Of a stretch of 64,000 nucleotides of DNA, positions 1 through 11,817 are shown piece after piece; within the stretch, counting starts at the first letter, position 1; the number at the start of each line of letters is the position of its first letter. This DNA is from Anaeramoeba ignava (Eukaryota; Metamonada; Anaeramoebidae), in the NCBI GenBank assembly GCA_028826165.1, contig JAPDFW010000091.1, forward strand, positions 153,501-217,500, read 5' to 3'. Both the position numbers and the translations under genes were made by a program. The notes under the pieces are model-generated. The model was not told the DNA's origin, ran no database searches, and saw only the letters and a list, made by a program, of their open reading frames with translations.

Positions 1-2487
1 CTGTTATTGAAACAAATGATATTGGTTGTGTTTTAAAAAGAGAAGAAGAAAATGAATGGAATAATGAAGTATTAGATTCTGGATTATCATTACAAGTAAT
101 TCATTTAATTAAAATTCATTTTAAAATTAAAATTAATATTAAAATTAAAAATTAAAAATTAAAATTAAAATTAAAATCAAAATTAAAATTAAAAATTAAA
201 ATTAAAATTAAAATTAAAATTAAAATTTAAATTCATTTTAAAATTAAAATTTAAATTAAAATAAAAATTAAAATTAAAATTAATATTAAAATTAAAATTA
301 AAATTAAAATTAAAATTAAAATTAAAATTAAAATTAAAATTAAAATTTAAAATTAAAATTAAAATTAAAAATTAAAATTAAAATTAAAATTAAAATTAAA
401 ATTAAAATTAAAATTAAAATTAAAATTAAAATTAAAATTAAAATTTAAATTTAAAATTAAAATTAAAATTAAAATTAAAATTAAAATTAAAATTAAAATT
501 AAAATTAAAATTAAAATTAAAATTTAAAATTAAAATTAAAATTAAAATAAAATTTAAAATTAAAATTAAAATAAAAATTAAAATTAAAATTAAAATTAAA
601 ATTAAAAATTAAAATTAAAATTAAAATTTAAAATTAATATTAAAATTAAAATTAAAATTAAAATTAAAAATTTAGGAATTCCAATTAAGAAAAAAAAAAA
701 AAGCAATGGGTATTGTTTCAAAAGCTTTACAAAGTTCAATTACACAAATGAATCAGAAATACAGTCTTTCATCATTTTTCGAACAAGAAAGACAAAACAA
801 TTTCAAGAACAAAATGTTCCAAGGATCTAGATTTGCAAATCTAGCCAAATATGGATTAGATCGAAAAGATAAATTCAAATTTTCAGAAAATGAAAGACCA
901 AAAAATGAAAAAGAAAACATTGAAAATAAAGAAAAAGAAAAGGCAAAAACTGGACCAATTATTGAAGAAATGGATCCAGAAAAAATGATGCAAAAACTAA
1001 AAGAAAAACATCAAGAAGAAGTTTCAGAAATTCAAACCAAAATCAAAGATTACACGGATAAAACAGCACAAATAGAGAACGAAACACGGAATTATTTAGA
1101 CATGTTAATTCGGTTTGAGAAACAATTGGAAGAAATGAACAAAACAATTGAAGATTTAGAAAAAGAGTATCAAGTGCGAAAAAGAATTCAAGATTTTCTT
1201 CCAAATCATGAAGAAAATATCCAAATTTTACAACAGAATATCCAATCTTCACAATCCAAAATTCTCAATTTAGCAGGTCAATGGGAAAAGCACAGGCTCC
1301 AATTACTTGAGAAATATCGTAATCGCAAAAAACTTGCTTCAAGTCAAAATGAAATGTGGAAAGGAAGATTGGAAGAAATTAAAGAATTAAGAGAAGATTC
1401 AAAAACTCTTAGTCAAACAATTCAACAGAGAAATACTTTTTATACTCAATTACTTACAGAGTTTAAAAAATTGCCAAAGAAATCTTATAGAACAAATTAT
1501 ACAAAACAAATTTTTGATATTGTTAAAAATGTTAAGAAACAAAAAGGTGATATTGATAAAGTTCTTCTTGAGACTCATGATCTTCGAAAAGAAATTAATA
1601 GACTAAATGGAGCACTTTCTCGTTCTCATTTATTAGCAGATGAAATGATTTATCCTGTAATATATTTAAAATTTATATAAAATTTATATTTAAAATTTAT
1701 TTAAAATTTATTTAAAATTGATTTAAAATTGATTTAAAATTTATTTAAAATTTATTTAAAATTGATTTAAAATTTATTTAAAATTGATTTAAAATTGATT
1801 TAATATTTATTTAAAATTGATTTAAAATTGATATAAAATTGATATTTAAAATTTAAAAATTTTATTTATTTAAAAATTTAAAATATATTTAAAAATATTG
1901 ATATTTAAAATTGATTTAATATTGGTATTTAAAATTGATATTTAAAATTGATATATAATTGATTTAAAATTGATTTAAAATTAATATTTATATTTAATAT
2001 TAATATTTAAAATTTATATAAAAATTGATATTTAATATTAATATAATATTTATATATAAAAATTAATTTAAAATTAATATTTAAAATTTATTTAAAATTG
2101 ATTTAAAATTAATATTTAATATTTATTTAAAATTGATTTAAAATTTATATAAAATTAATTTAAAATTGATTTAAAATTAATATTTAAAATTGATATTTAA
2201 AAAAGATGGCTGAAAAAGATGATCTTGGAACTGGAGCAAAACAAGTTTATTTCTTGTTTGATAAGATGCATAAACTTTTCGAAACTATTATCCAAGATAT
2301 TCAACAAAGAGGTAAAACTTCAAATGAAATTCGAAATTTAGAAATTGAAGTAGATAATCTTAAAAGAAAAGATGCAACAACAAGTCTAAAAAAGATTTCA
2401 AAAGATTTATCACAAATGCAATCAGGAAACACAGAACTTCAAAATCAACTTAAAAAATTAAAGAAATCAAAAGATTCCAAAAAATAA
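1..2487 (+). CDS. CCDC22: CCDC22 homologue, C-terminal part (Commander/CCC complex), three exons, 5' end outside window
   Basis: Exons read as 3..95, 676..1656 and 2206..2487; introns 96..675 and 1657..2205 are both phase 0 with GT..AG ends. The product matches the C-terminal two thirds of CCDC22: a conserved SRF segment near the N-terminal linker, the hallmark GQWEKHR..LLEKYR motif, a KQKGDIDKVLLET block like the human KQKEEI..ILSDT block, and a last exon with an ETIIQDI..R.KTSNEIRNLE stretch like the human STIEDTGTIMREVRDLE segment. Almost all of it is predicted coiled coil. CCDC22 pairs with CCDC93 and COMMD proteins in endosomal cargo recycling; this role is known from animals and inferred here. 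The N-terminal calponin-like domain would lie upstream of the window. The ATG at 706 lies inside exon 2 and is not the gene start. Confidence 0.85.
96..675 (+). repeat. CCDC22 intron filled with (AAAATT)n
   Basis: The 580-bp intron is almost pure hexanucleotide AAAATT with occasional one-base changes in unit length. It starts GTAATT and ends TTTAG. No gene or RNA is seen in it. Confidence 0.85.
1657..2205 (+). repeat. CCDC22 second intron, TTTAAAATTGA-type repeat
   Basis: A 549-bp intron made of TTTAAAATTGAT and TTTAAAATTTAT units, a different motif from the preceding intron. Starts GTAATA and ends AAAAAAG. Confidence 0.75.
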
Positions 2488-2735
2488 TCAATTTTTTGAT
2501 TAATTTTCCTTTTTGATTTTCTTTTTGATTTTCCTTTTGATTTTCTTTTTAATTTTCTTTTTGATTTTCTTTTTGATTTTCTTTTTAATTTTCTTTTTGA
2601 TTTTCTTTTTGATTTTCTTTTTGATTTTCTTTTTAATTTTCTTTTTAATTTTCCAAAAAAAAAAGAGAAAATTAAACAAAATTTTAATTTCATTTTTTTC
2701 TTTTTCTTTTTCTTTTTCTTTTTTTTTAAAATATT

Positions 2736-4099
2736 ATGCAAGTAAATATTGAAGAACTTAAATGTCCAATTTGTATGCAAATATTTGAAAATTGTACTCA
2801 AACAAATTGTGGTCATGCTTTTTGTGGTAAAATTATTAATTTTTTTGTTTAAATTTTTTTTTTATTGTTAATAAAAATAATTTTCCTTTTTATTTTCCAA
2901 AATAAAATAAGCTGAATGTATTTTAACATCAATTAATCATAATAAATATTGTCCAATTTGTAGATCTGAAATATTTTCACTTTATCCTTCATATAATTTA
3001 AGAAAAATTGCAGAACAAGCAAAAAATACACATCAAGAATTACATCCAAAAGAAAATTCACAACCACCAGTAAATTAAAATTAAAATTATAATAATAATT
3101 AAAATTAAAATTAAAATTAAAATTAAAATTATAATTAAAATTAAAATTATAATTATAATTATTATAGAAATTTTGGGATGAGAAAATTAAAGAATTTAAT
3201 CAAAAGAATCATCGACCAAATTTAGGACTTGCAGGAATTGTAAATTTGAATTTAATTGAATAATAAATATTTTATAAAAAAAAGTGGAATAAAAATATTA
3301 AATATTGAATTGAATTAAATATTGAATATCAAATATTGATTTGAATATTGAATTGAATTAAATATTGAATTGAATTGAATATTATTGAATATTGAATTGA
3401 ATTGAATTGAATATTGAATATTGAATATTGAATATTGAATATTGAATTGAATATTGAATATTGAATATTGAATATTGAATTAAATATTAAATAATAAATC
3501 TTTTATAAAAAAAAGTGGAATAAAAATATTGAATTAAATATTTAATTGAATATTGAATTGAATTGAATATTGAATATTGAATATTGAATTAAATATTGAA
3601 TATTGAATATTGAATATTAAATTGAATATTGAATATTGAATTGAATTAAATATTGAATATTGAATATTGAATTGAATATTGAATTGAATATTGAATTGAA
3701 TTGAAAATATTTAATTGAATATTAATTGAATTGAATTTATTTGGATTTAATTGAATTTTTATAAAAAAATAATAGAGATATGATTATAATATTCTAACAA
3801 GAGTAATGACTCAAAGATGTAATTCATATTCATTTGCAGCTTGGTTTGTTTTTTTATTAGTTCTTGCTTATTTAGTTTGGCCTTATGATTTAATTCCAAA
3901 TACTGAAGGATTATTTGGATTTCTTGATGATTTTTTGATTCTTATTTGGGGTATTTGGGCTCTTCATAAAATTGTTAGTTATTTTGAAGAATCTCAAAGA
4001 AATAGACCAAATAGAGTAAATGAAATTAGACAAAGAATGAGGGAATTAAGAGAAAGAAATCAAAATAATCAAAATGATCGAAATAATCAAAATAATTGA
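2736..4099 (+). CDS. RNF170: RNF170-like membrane RING E3 ubiquitin ligase, four exons
   Basis: Exons 2736..2826, 2912..3069, 3168..3239 and 3776..4099 keep frame and give 214 residues. Exons 1-2 encode a C3HC4 RING: CPIC near residue 11, CGHAFCAEC and CPIC. The last exon encodes a DUF1232-like segment with two hydrophobic helices around WPYDLIPN and GFLDDF, equivalent to the ISPLDIIPE..GLLGFLDDF of RNF170. RNF170 is an ER-membrane ligase that degrades activated IP3 receptors in animals; here only the family, not the substrate, can be claimed. The tail is charged and Asn/Arg rich. The RING alone could be read as a separate 114-residue gene ending at 3263, but splicing at GTAAAT (3240) joins it to the membrane part, as the family expects. 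TTTCATTTTTTTC lies about 45 bp before the ATG. Confidence 0.8.
3240..3775 (+). repeat. RNF170 intron with TTGAATA repeats
   Basis: Dense TTGAATA / TTGAATTGAATA units with two copies of a TTTTATAAAAAAAAGTGGAATAAAAATATT block (near 3270 and 3505). The same heptanucleotide, on the sense strand, fills the long intron of the PAS gene at 8755..11460. Confidence 0.8.
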
Positions 4100-4321
4100 A
4101 TCAAAGTCAATTCAAAAAAGAAATAATCAAATTTATTTAATCAAAATAATCAAAATGATCGAAACAATCAAAATAATTGAATCAAAGTCAATTAAAAAAA
4201 GAAATAATCAAAATAATTGAATCAAAGTCAATAAAAAAAAAAACAAAAATGATTTAAAAAAAAAATTTAAATAAAATTTGTTCCATTTTTATCTTTAAAT
4301 TTCTTTTTAAAATAAAATAAA

Positions 4322-5684
4322 ATGTCAAATGAAATTGAATTATCAGATTTTGAAAAAGAAAATCAAAATCAAAATAAAAAAGAAAAAAAATCCATTTCGA
4401 GAATAAAATCATTTTCTAAAAAATTCAAAGGAAATTTTGGATTTTTAAACAAAAATGAACAAAAACAACACGATATTCTTTGGAAAGCAGTTTCATTTTA
4501 TAAACAAAAACCACGAAAATTAATGCCATATTCAAAAACAATATTAAAATTTGCAGATGATTCACAAATACATTATTCAATCGACACAAATTCATGGTTG
4601 TATCCAAATCAAGGATTGCAAAATATTGATTTAGAAAAAGTGGAACAAAATGAAAATTTTCAAAATATAGCCAATAAAGAAGAAGAAGACGAAAGCATTG
4701 AAGAAAAAGAATATCTAGAAATGATGGGAACTCATTTTCCTTATTTTACTTGGATTGTTTCCTTGGCTGATCTAGTTGTATTGATTGCAGGAATTTTGAA
4801 ATATGGATTAGCATCTCCGAAACAAAATATCTGGATCGGACCACCTTTTCAAGCTCTTATCGACATGGGAGCAAAAGACGGAGAATTAATGAAGCAGGGT
4901 CAATGGTATCGATTTTTTGTTCCAATGTTTCTTCATGCTGGATTTGTCCATTTGCTATCTAATTTACTTTTTCAACTTACTACTGCTAGACTTATTGAGA
5001 AAATGATTGGCACTATTCGTTTTGCAATTATCTATCTTCTTAGTGGCGTTGGCTCTGTTCTTATGTCTGTTCTTTTTCTTCCCGAACTTGCAGGTGTTGG
5101 AGCAAGTGGTTCTCTTTTTGGAATTCTTGGAGTTCTTCTTTGCGAACTTGCCCAAAATTGGAATGATGTTTATCGTCCTAAAACTTCTTTATTCCTCATT
5201 TTATTAACTATTCTTCTTTCTTTGGGTGTAGGTTTATTGCCTTCTATTGATAATTTTGCTCATCTTGGAGGTTTGATAACTGGAAGTTTGGCTGGAGTTG
5301 TTCTTTTACCTTATTTGAATTTCGGAACTACAAGAAAAATTTTAGTTGTAATCTGTTTTCCTCTTCTTTTATTTCTTTTTGTGATTGGTTTTATTCTTTT
5401 TTATCATAATGTTGATGTTAATGTAAATCAAATCAAAAATAATCAAATTTAAAAAATAATCAAATTTATTCAAAAAAAAAAAACAAAAAATCAAATCAAA
5501 ATTAAAATTAAAATTCTTTTTAGGGTTGGTGTAGATTTTGTAAATATTGTAATTGTCTTCCTTTAAATAATGGTGTAAGTTTTTCTTTTTCTTTTTCTTT
5601 TTCTTAAAATGATTTTAAATTTAAAATTTTTTCCTTTTTTTAAAAAAAAAATTTTAAAAGTGTAAATCAATTGGTCAAGATTAG
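4322..5684 (+). CDS. Rhomboid-family intramembrane serine protease
   Basis: The main exon carries a charged cytosolic N-terminus of about 130 residues, then a rhomboid core: WYRFFVPMFLHAGFVHLLSN, the catalytic serine in GASGSLFG (about residue 260) and the catalytic histidine in AHLGG (about residue 316). Both dyad residues are present, so an active protease is expected. About seven hydrophobic helices are visible, as in eukaryotic secretase-type rhomboids. Read as one exon it stops at 5452, but a GTAAAT donor at 5423 joins in phase to exons 5524..5574 and 5661..5684, adding a Cys-rich tail (WCRFCKYCNCLP) and giving 391 residues. Related protist rhomboids end in a similar Cys-rich segment, so the three-exon model is preferred. 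Substrate unknown. Confidence 0.85.
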
Positions 5685-5848
5685 AATTTGATTTAGAATT
5701 TGATTTAAGTAATCCAACAAGAAATTCATTTTTAGATAATTTTTGTTTATAATATTCGTTTTTGATATAAAAAGAAAGATAAAAGAAAGAAACAAAAAAA
5801 AACAAAAATTTGAGAACAAAATATTTTTGAAACACAATTTTCTTTCTT

Positions 5849-7702
5849 TCAAATCATATCATCAACGAATGGGTTAAATTCAAAATTATGGAAAAATTTT
5901 TGATCTTTTTTGCTTATAATAGAAAGAAGTATAAGTTCTTCAAGTTGATTTTTATGATCTGAAAAAATATGTTTTGGCTAAATTATTATTATAATATTTA
6001 AGAAAAAGAAAGTAATGATTAGAATATAAATTTGTTTTTGTTTTTAAAATATAGAATTTAAATATTAAGAAATTTTGCAAAAACTTACACCAGGAACTAA
6101 AACAGGATTTGTTTCTTTTTTTGCAACTTTATTCCAATTTATATTTTCGAAAAATGGATGATTTTTAATTTCATCAATTCCATTATAACCTAATCTATTT
6201 TCTGGTTTTTTTTGTAATAACTAAAATTAAACAAAAAAGAAGAGATTAGTTTTAAAATTAAAATCAAAATTAAAATCAAAACTAAAACTAAAACTAACCC
6301 CAGTTAATAAAGATTTTAGTTGGTCCGAAATTTGTGGTTTAAATTCAAGTTCTTCATTTAAAATATTATCAATAGTTTGTTGTTGTGTTTCAGCATAATG
6401 GGGAGGCTAATTAATTTATAAATTAAAAATTAATATTTTTATAAATTTAAAACATCAAAAAAATAATTTACTCTTCCATGAACCATTTCATATAAAATTG
6501 CACCTAAACTCCATAAATCAACAGCAAATCCTGGTTTTCCTAATTTTAAAGCTTCTGGAGCTATTTATATATATACATAAATAAATTTATTTTCAAAAGT
6601 AAGTTATTTAAAAAAAATTATTTTTATTCCAAAAAAAAAATTTACCCATATATTGATAAGAACCAAAAACTGGAATATCTCCATTTAATCCAATTTTTTC
6701 AATTGAGATTGATGATCCAAAATCGATTAAACAAATGTGGCCAGTTGGATCTATTAAAATATTTTCTGGTTTTAGATCACTATTTTTAATTTTTAATTTG
6801 GAATTTTAATTTAATTTAAATTTAATTTTAAATTTTAATTTAATATTTAATTTAATTTTTTAATTTAATTTAATTGATTTTTAATTTAAATTTAATTTAA
6901 TTTTTAATTGTGATTTTTTAATTAAATTTAATTTAATTTTAATTTAATTTTAATTTAATTTTGTAATTTAATTTTTAATTGTGATTTTTTAATTAGATTT
7001 AAATTGATTTTTAATTTGGAATTTTAATTTAATTTTGTAATTTAATTTTAAATTGATATTGACTATTCCAATCATTTAAGAATTTTGACTTGTAAATTGA
7101 TTATTTCAAATAAAAAAAACCAAAAAGAAGAATAAGAAAAAAAAATAATTTTAAAAATGACTCATAAAAATGAAAAGAAAAATGAGTAATTAAAAATTTT
7201 TGAAATGAGAAAATTAAAAGGAATTATAATAATCATAAATAGAAAAATAAATAGAAAAATAAATAAAAAATAAATAAAATTAAATTTACCCATGAATAAA
7301 ACCTTTATTATGAATATCTTGTAAAGCTAAAATCAATTCAGCAGCATAAAACTGAGTAATATTTTCAGGGAAAGTTGTAAAATTAATTAAATGATCGAAG
7401 AGATCATTCCCATTAATCCAATCTAAGACAAAATATAAATTATCTTCATCTTGAAAACAGTGTTTCATTTTTATAACAAAAGGGCTTGAAATTAAAGAAA
7501 GTGCATTTCTTTCTTGAAAAGCATGTTCAACCATTTTATTTTCTAAAAGCTTGCTTTTTGGGATCATTTTAATTGCATATTTTTGTTTAGTACTTTTTTG
7601 AGTTGCTACATATATTCTTCCATATTTTCCTTCGCCTATAAGGAAATGTATTTCAAAACTATTTAAATTTAATCTTTTTCTTTTAGAACTGCATAGTCCC
7701 AT
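5849..7702 (-). CDS. Myristoylated AGC-type serine/threonine protein kinase, six exons
   Basis: Exons (minus) 7702..7290, 6779..6646, 6560..6472, 6406..6299, 6220..6089 and 5977..5849 all join in phase and give 334 residues. Visible kinase motifs: glycine loop GEGKYGRIYVA, lysine in AIKMIPK, catalytic loop HGDLKPEN, DFGSS, APEAL and DLWSLGAILYEM. The HGD loop lacks the usual RD arginine. After the catalytic domain the tail ends in FHNFEF, matching an AGC hydrophobic motif (FxxF[S/T/D/E]F) with glutamate at the phospho-site, as in atypical PKC. The N-terminus MGLCSSKRKR is a strong myristoylation plus palmitoylation signal followed by basic residues, so plasma-membrane attachment is inferred. 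The introns are AT-rich; the first (510 bp) is the longest. Confidence 0.85.
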
Positions 7703-8754
7703 TGGATTATATTTAAAAATTAATTAAATCCAAAAAAAAAAAATTTTTTTATTTCAAAAAAAAAAAAAATAAAGAAAATTTAAAATAATAATAATAAAAA
7801 AATGAAAATAAAAAAATTAAAAAAAAATGATAAACGATCGGTTGATCTTTTTTATTTAAAATTTGTTTTTTTTTTTTATTTTTATTTTATTTATTTTTAT
7901 TTAAATTTTCAATTAAAAAAAATTTTTTTTTTCTTTTTTTTATTTTTATTTTTAATTTTAAAAATCAATTTAAATTTTCTTTTTATTCTTTTTTAGGTGG
8001 AATTGATCTTAAATTCCAATTTATTTTCTTTATTAAAATTTTAATTAGTTTTTTTCCTTTTTTTTTTATTACTCATTATTTTTTTTCATTATTCATAATT
8101 TTTATTTTAACTTATATTTCCACTTATTTTAAACAATTTTTTGTTTTGATCTTATTTTAAAAAATTATTTGGATTTTGATCTTATTGAGTAAATTGATAA
8201 TTCTAATTTAAAAATTAATTAAAAAAATTTTTTTACACTTTTATTCCGATAAAAGGAAAACTTACAAATCCCCCCAATTTCCAATTTAAAACTTTAATTT
8301 CTCTTTAAATTTCTTTTTAAATTTCTTTTTAAATTTCTTTTTAAATTTCTTTTTCGATTTTTTATTTTTAAAAAGAGGGATAAATTTTTTAATTAAAATT
8401 TTTTTATTTTAATTTTTCTAAAGAGATCATAAACAGATCAAATTTGAAGTCTTTTTATTCAAACAAAATTTCAATAATTTATTTTAAAACTTTAATCAAA
8501 TTCAATTTTAATTTGATCATTGATAATTTTTGTTTGATCAAATTACAATATAAATAAAAATAATTTTGGATTAAAAATAATTGTGGATTAAAAAGAATTT
8601 AAATTGAATAATTGAAAATTTTAATTGGATTTTAATTGGATTTTAATTGGATTTTTTAAAAGGATTTTAATTGGATTTTAAAAGGATTTTAATTGGATTT
8701 GATTTTGATAAGAAAAAAAATTTTTTTTATTTTGTGGAAAATTAAAATTCATTT
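7703..8754. other. Intergenic AT-rich stretch, no gene seen
   Basis: Between the kinase start and the end of the first PAS gene. It holds T-rich and A-rich runs, some TTTAAATTTC units near 8310-8350 and GGATTTTAATT units near 8635-8700. No coding, RNA or strong regulatory signal is recognised. Confidence 0.5.
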
Positions 8755-11460
8755 TTAGAAAAATTGAGTAATATTTGGATCTGTTGTTAATTCATGAATT
8801 TTTTGAAGTTTTGAAATTGCTAAATCAAATCCTAATTTGGTTTTTTCTGATTTTTCAAGATTCTTTTGTAAATGTGATTCTAATTGATTATATTTCTCTT
8901 TGTTTTGTTGTTTTTCTTTTTCTAATCTTTCAACCAATTTTGCAATTTGAGTGTGATTTGATTTATTGCATTCTTCAAAAATTGATTTGATTCTATTGAG
9001 TTTATCAATAACTTTTTTTTCTAATTTTGGATTTTCATTAGCTCTAATAATAGATTTAATTGTATCAATTTGATCATCTAATTCCAATTCAAATTCATCA
9101 TTAGAAAGAAAAAAAACATTAGGAATTGATTGAGATTTTGTTGTTGTTGTTGTTGTTTTTGTTTCTTGTTTTGAGTCAAGATCTGAAAATTCAGTTGTTG
9201 ATTTTGATTCATCAATAACCGAATCTTTATCTTTTTGAGAACTTTTATCCTTTTGAGAACTTTCAGATTCATTCTTGCCAACAAATTGTGGATTAACCAA
9301 ATAAAGTGTTTGATCCAAAGGTGCTTCTTGGACTTTATTTTCTAATGGATTTGGGATTGGTCTGGAAATACATTGAACACAAGATTTTCCTTTTAATATA
9401 ATCAAAGTAAGATATGAATGAACCCAAACATCTCGATTTTGTGTATCTTTATGCAACCAATAAAGATCATGAGTACCTGTTGAGCTTCTATTTATTTTTG
9501 AATTTAATTTAATATTCAATTCAATATTCAATTCAATATTCAATTCAATATTCAATTCAATATTCAATTCAATTTTCAATTCAATATTCAATTCAATATT
9601 CAATATTCAATATTCAATATTTAATTCAATATTCAATATTCAATTCAATATTTAATATTCAATATTCAATATTCAATATTTAATTCAATACAATTCAATA
9701 CAATTCAATTCAATATTTAATTCAATATTCAATATTCAATATTCAATTCAATATTCAATTCAATTCAATATTCAATATTCAATATTCAATTCAATATTCA
9801 ATTCAATTCAATATTCAATTCAATTCAATATTCAATATTCAAATTCAAATCTAATATTTAATTCAATATTCAATATTCAATTCATTATTTTAATATTTAA
9901 TTCAATTCAATATTCAATATTCAATATTCGATTCAATATTCAATATTTATTCCAATATTTTTCGTATTTTACCATTCAATATTCAATATTTAATATTTAT
10001 TATTCAATATTTAATATTCAATATTTTATTCAATTCAATATTTATTTAATATTTAATTCCAATTTCAATATTTAAATTCATTCAATATTCATTCAATATT
10101 CAATATTTTCAATATTCAATATTTCAATATCAAATATTCAATATTCAATTCAATATTCAATATTCAATATTCAATTCAATATTTAATAATATTCAATATT
10201 CCAATATTTACCCAATATTCAATTCCAATATTCAATATTCAATATTCATTCAATTCATTCAATTTCAATATTCAATATTCAATATTTCAATATATTCAAA
10301 TTTCAATATTCAATATTCATATATTCAATATTATTCAATATTCAATATTTATTTAATTCAATATTCAATATTCAATTCAATATTCAATTCAATATTCAAT
10401 ATTCAATTCAATATTCAATATTCAATATTCAATATTTTCAAATTCAATATTCATTCAATATTCAATATTCAATATTCAATATTTATTCAATATTCAATTC
10501 AATATTCAATATTCAATATTCAATATTCAATATTCAATATTCAATATTCAATATTCAATTCAATATTCAATATTCAATTTATTTAATTTCAATTTATTCA
10601 ATTCAATATTTTCAATTCAATTATTATTTAATTCAATATTTATTATTCAATATTTAATATTCAATATTCAATATTCAATATTCAATATTCAATTCAATAT
10701 TCAATATTCAATATTCAATATTCAATTCAATTTAATATTTAATATTCAATATTCAATATTCAATATTTAATTCAATTCAATATTTAATTCAATATTTAAT
10801 ATTCAATTCAATATTTAATTCAATATTTAATATTCAATTTAATATTCAACTCAATATTCAATATTCAATATTTAATTCAATATTTAATCCAATTTATATT
10901 CAATCCAATTTAATTAAAAAATTAATTGAAAAAAATTTTTTGATCAAATTAATTAAATTAAAAATAAGAATCAAAATCAAAATAAAAATTAAAATTAAAT
11001 AATGAAAATGAAATTAAATGATTAAATTAATTTAAATTAAAACAGAATAAAAATGTAAATATATGAGTGTAATTAAAAAATAATATGATCTCTTTTAAAA
11101 GAAAAAAAATTTTTTTTCTTTCTTTTTTTCTTTTTGTTTCTTTTTTTTTTTAATTTAATTTAATTTAATTTAATTTAATTTAATTTACTTTAAAACTTTG
11201 CCAATTTCTTGTTCAGCTGCTTCTCTGCTATTTTTATTGAACTGAGGTTGAAAAGAAGGAGAGAAGTTAGGATCCATTTGTTTATTAAGTAAATCATTTC
11301 TACTTCTTAATCCTAATAATTTTGCATAGAGATCGTTTGTTTCAATACAAAAATCACTTGCATCAACGACAACAATTGGTTCTTTTGCTTCTCTAACTGT
11401 TTTTAAGTAACTTTTAACTTTACTCTTTTTAATAATTTTTGCTGATTTTGAATTTCCCAT
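8755..11460 (-). CDS. PAS-domain plus coiled-coil protein, copy A of five
   Basis: Two exons, 11460..11189 and 9487..8755, join in phase 2 (AA|A) to give 334 residues. Exon 1 starts MGNSKSAK, a likely N-myristoylation site, then the first half of a PAS fold (EPIVVVDASDFCIETNDLYAKLLGL). Exon 2 gives the second half (DLYWLHKDTQNRDVWVHSYL), an acidic Ser/Thr-rich linker and a C-terminal coiled coil of about 110 residues ending NITQFF. PAS domains bind small ligands or sense redox or light and often dimerise; no ligand can be named. A membrane-tethered PAS sensor signalling through a coiled coil is the inference. The intron is unusually long (1701 bp, TATTGAA repeat on the sense strand). It is divergent from the RCC1-BTB gene starting at 11818. 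Confidence 0.75.
9488..11188 (-). repeat. PAS copy A intron, TTCAATA simple repeat (1.7 kb)
   Basis: About 1.35 kb (9500-10900) of TTCAATA/TTCAATTCAATA on the plus strand, i.e. TTGAATA on the gene's sense strand, followed by A/T-rich and TTTAA sequence. The homologous introns in copies B and C are only 181 and 337 bp, so the repeat expanded in this copy. Confidence 0.85.
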
Positions 11461-11795
11461 TGTTTAATAATCTGCTTTAATTAAATTGAAAGGAGAAAAA
11501 AAATAAATTCTTAGATCACAAAAAAAAATTTAAAAAAAAAAAAAACCAAAAAAAAATAAAAATTAAAATTTAAATAAAACCAAACTAAAAAAAACAGCTA
11601 AGATTATACAATTATTTTCTTTGTTCAAAATTCATTAAAATCAAAATTAAAAATCAAAATCAAAATTAAAATCAAAATTAAAATCAAAATCAAAATTAAA
11701 ATTAAAATTAAAATTAAAATTAAAATTAAAATTAAAATTAAAATTAAAATAAAAATAAAAATTAAAATAAAAAGCAAAAAAAGCAAAATCATTTT

Positions 11796-11806
11796 TTCAT
11801 TTTTTT
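11796..11806 (+). promoter_or_regulatory. Initiator-like TTCATTTTTTT element before RCC1-BTB copy 1
   Basis: TTTTTTCATTTTTTT lies about 20 bp before the ATG at 11818, followed by GCTTTTCAAAA. The same block precedes RCC1-BTB copy 2 (around 14095) and close versions precede copies 3 to 5. It resembles the TCA(+1)YW initiator known in parabasalids; the function here is inferred. Confidence 0.35.
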
Positions 11807-11817
11807 GCTTTTCAAAA

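Noticed and set aside
2445-2816. Minus-strand Lys/Arg/Ser-rich frame (KRKSKRKS)
   Set aside because: Shadow of a GATTTTCTTTTT repeat over the CCDC22 end and RNF170 start.
5563-5852. Two small minus-strand frames upstream of the kinase stop
   Set aside because: They overlap the rhomboid C-terminal exons and AT-rich spacer; no family match or splice support.
7802-7996. 64-residue plus-strand frame of Phe/Leu/Lys
   Set aside because: AT-rich intergenic composition only; no conserved motif or neighbour support.
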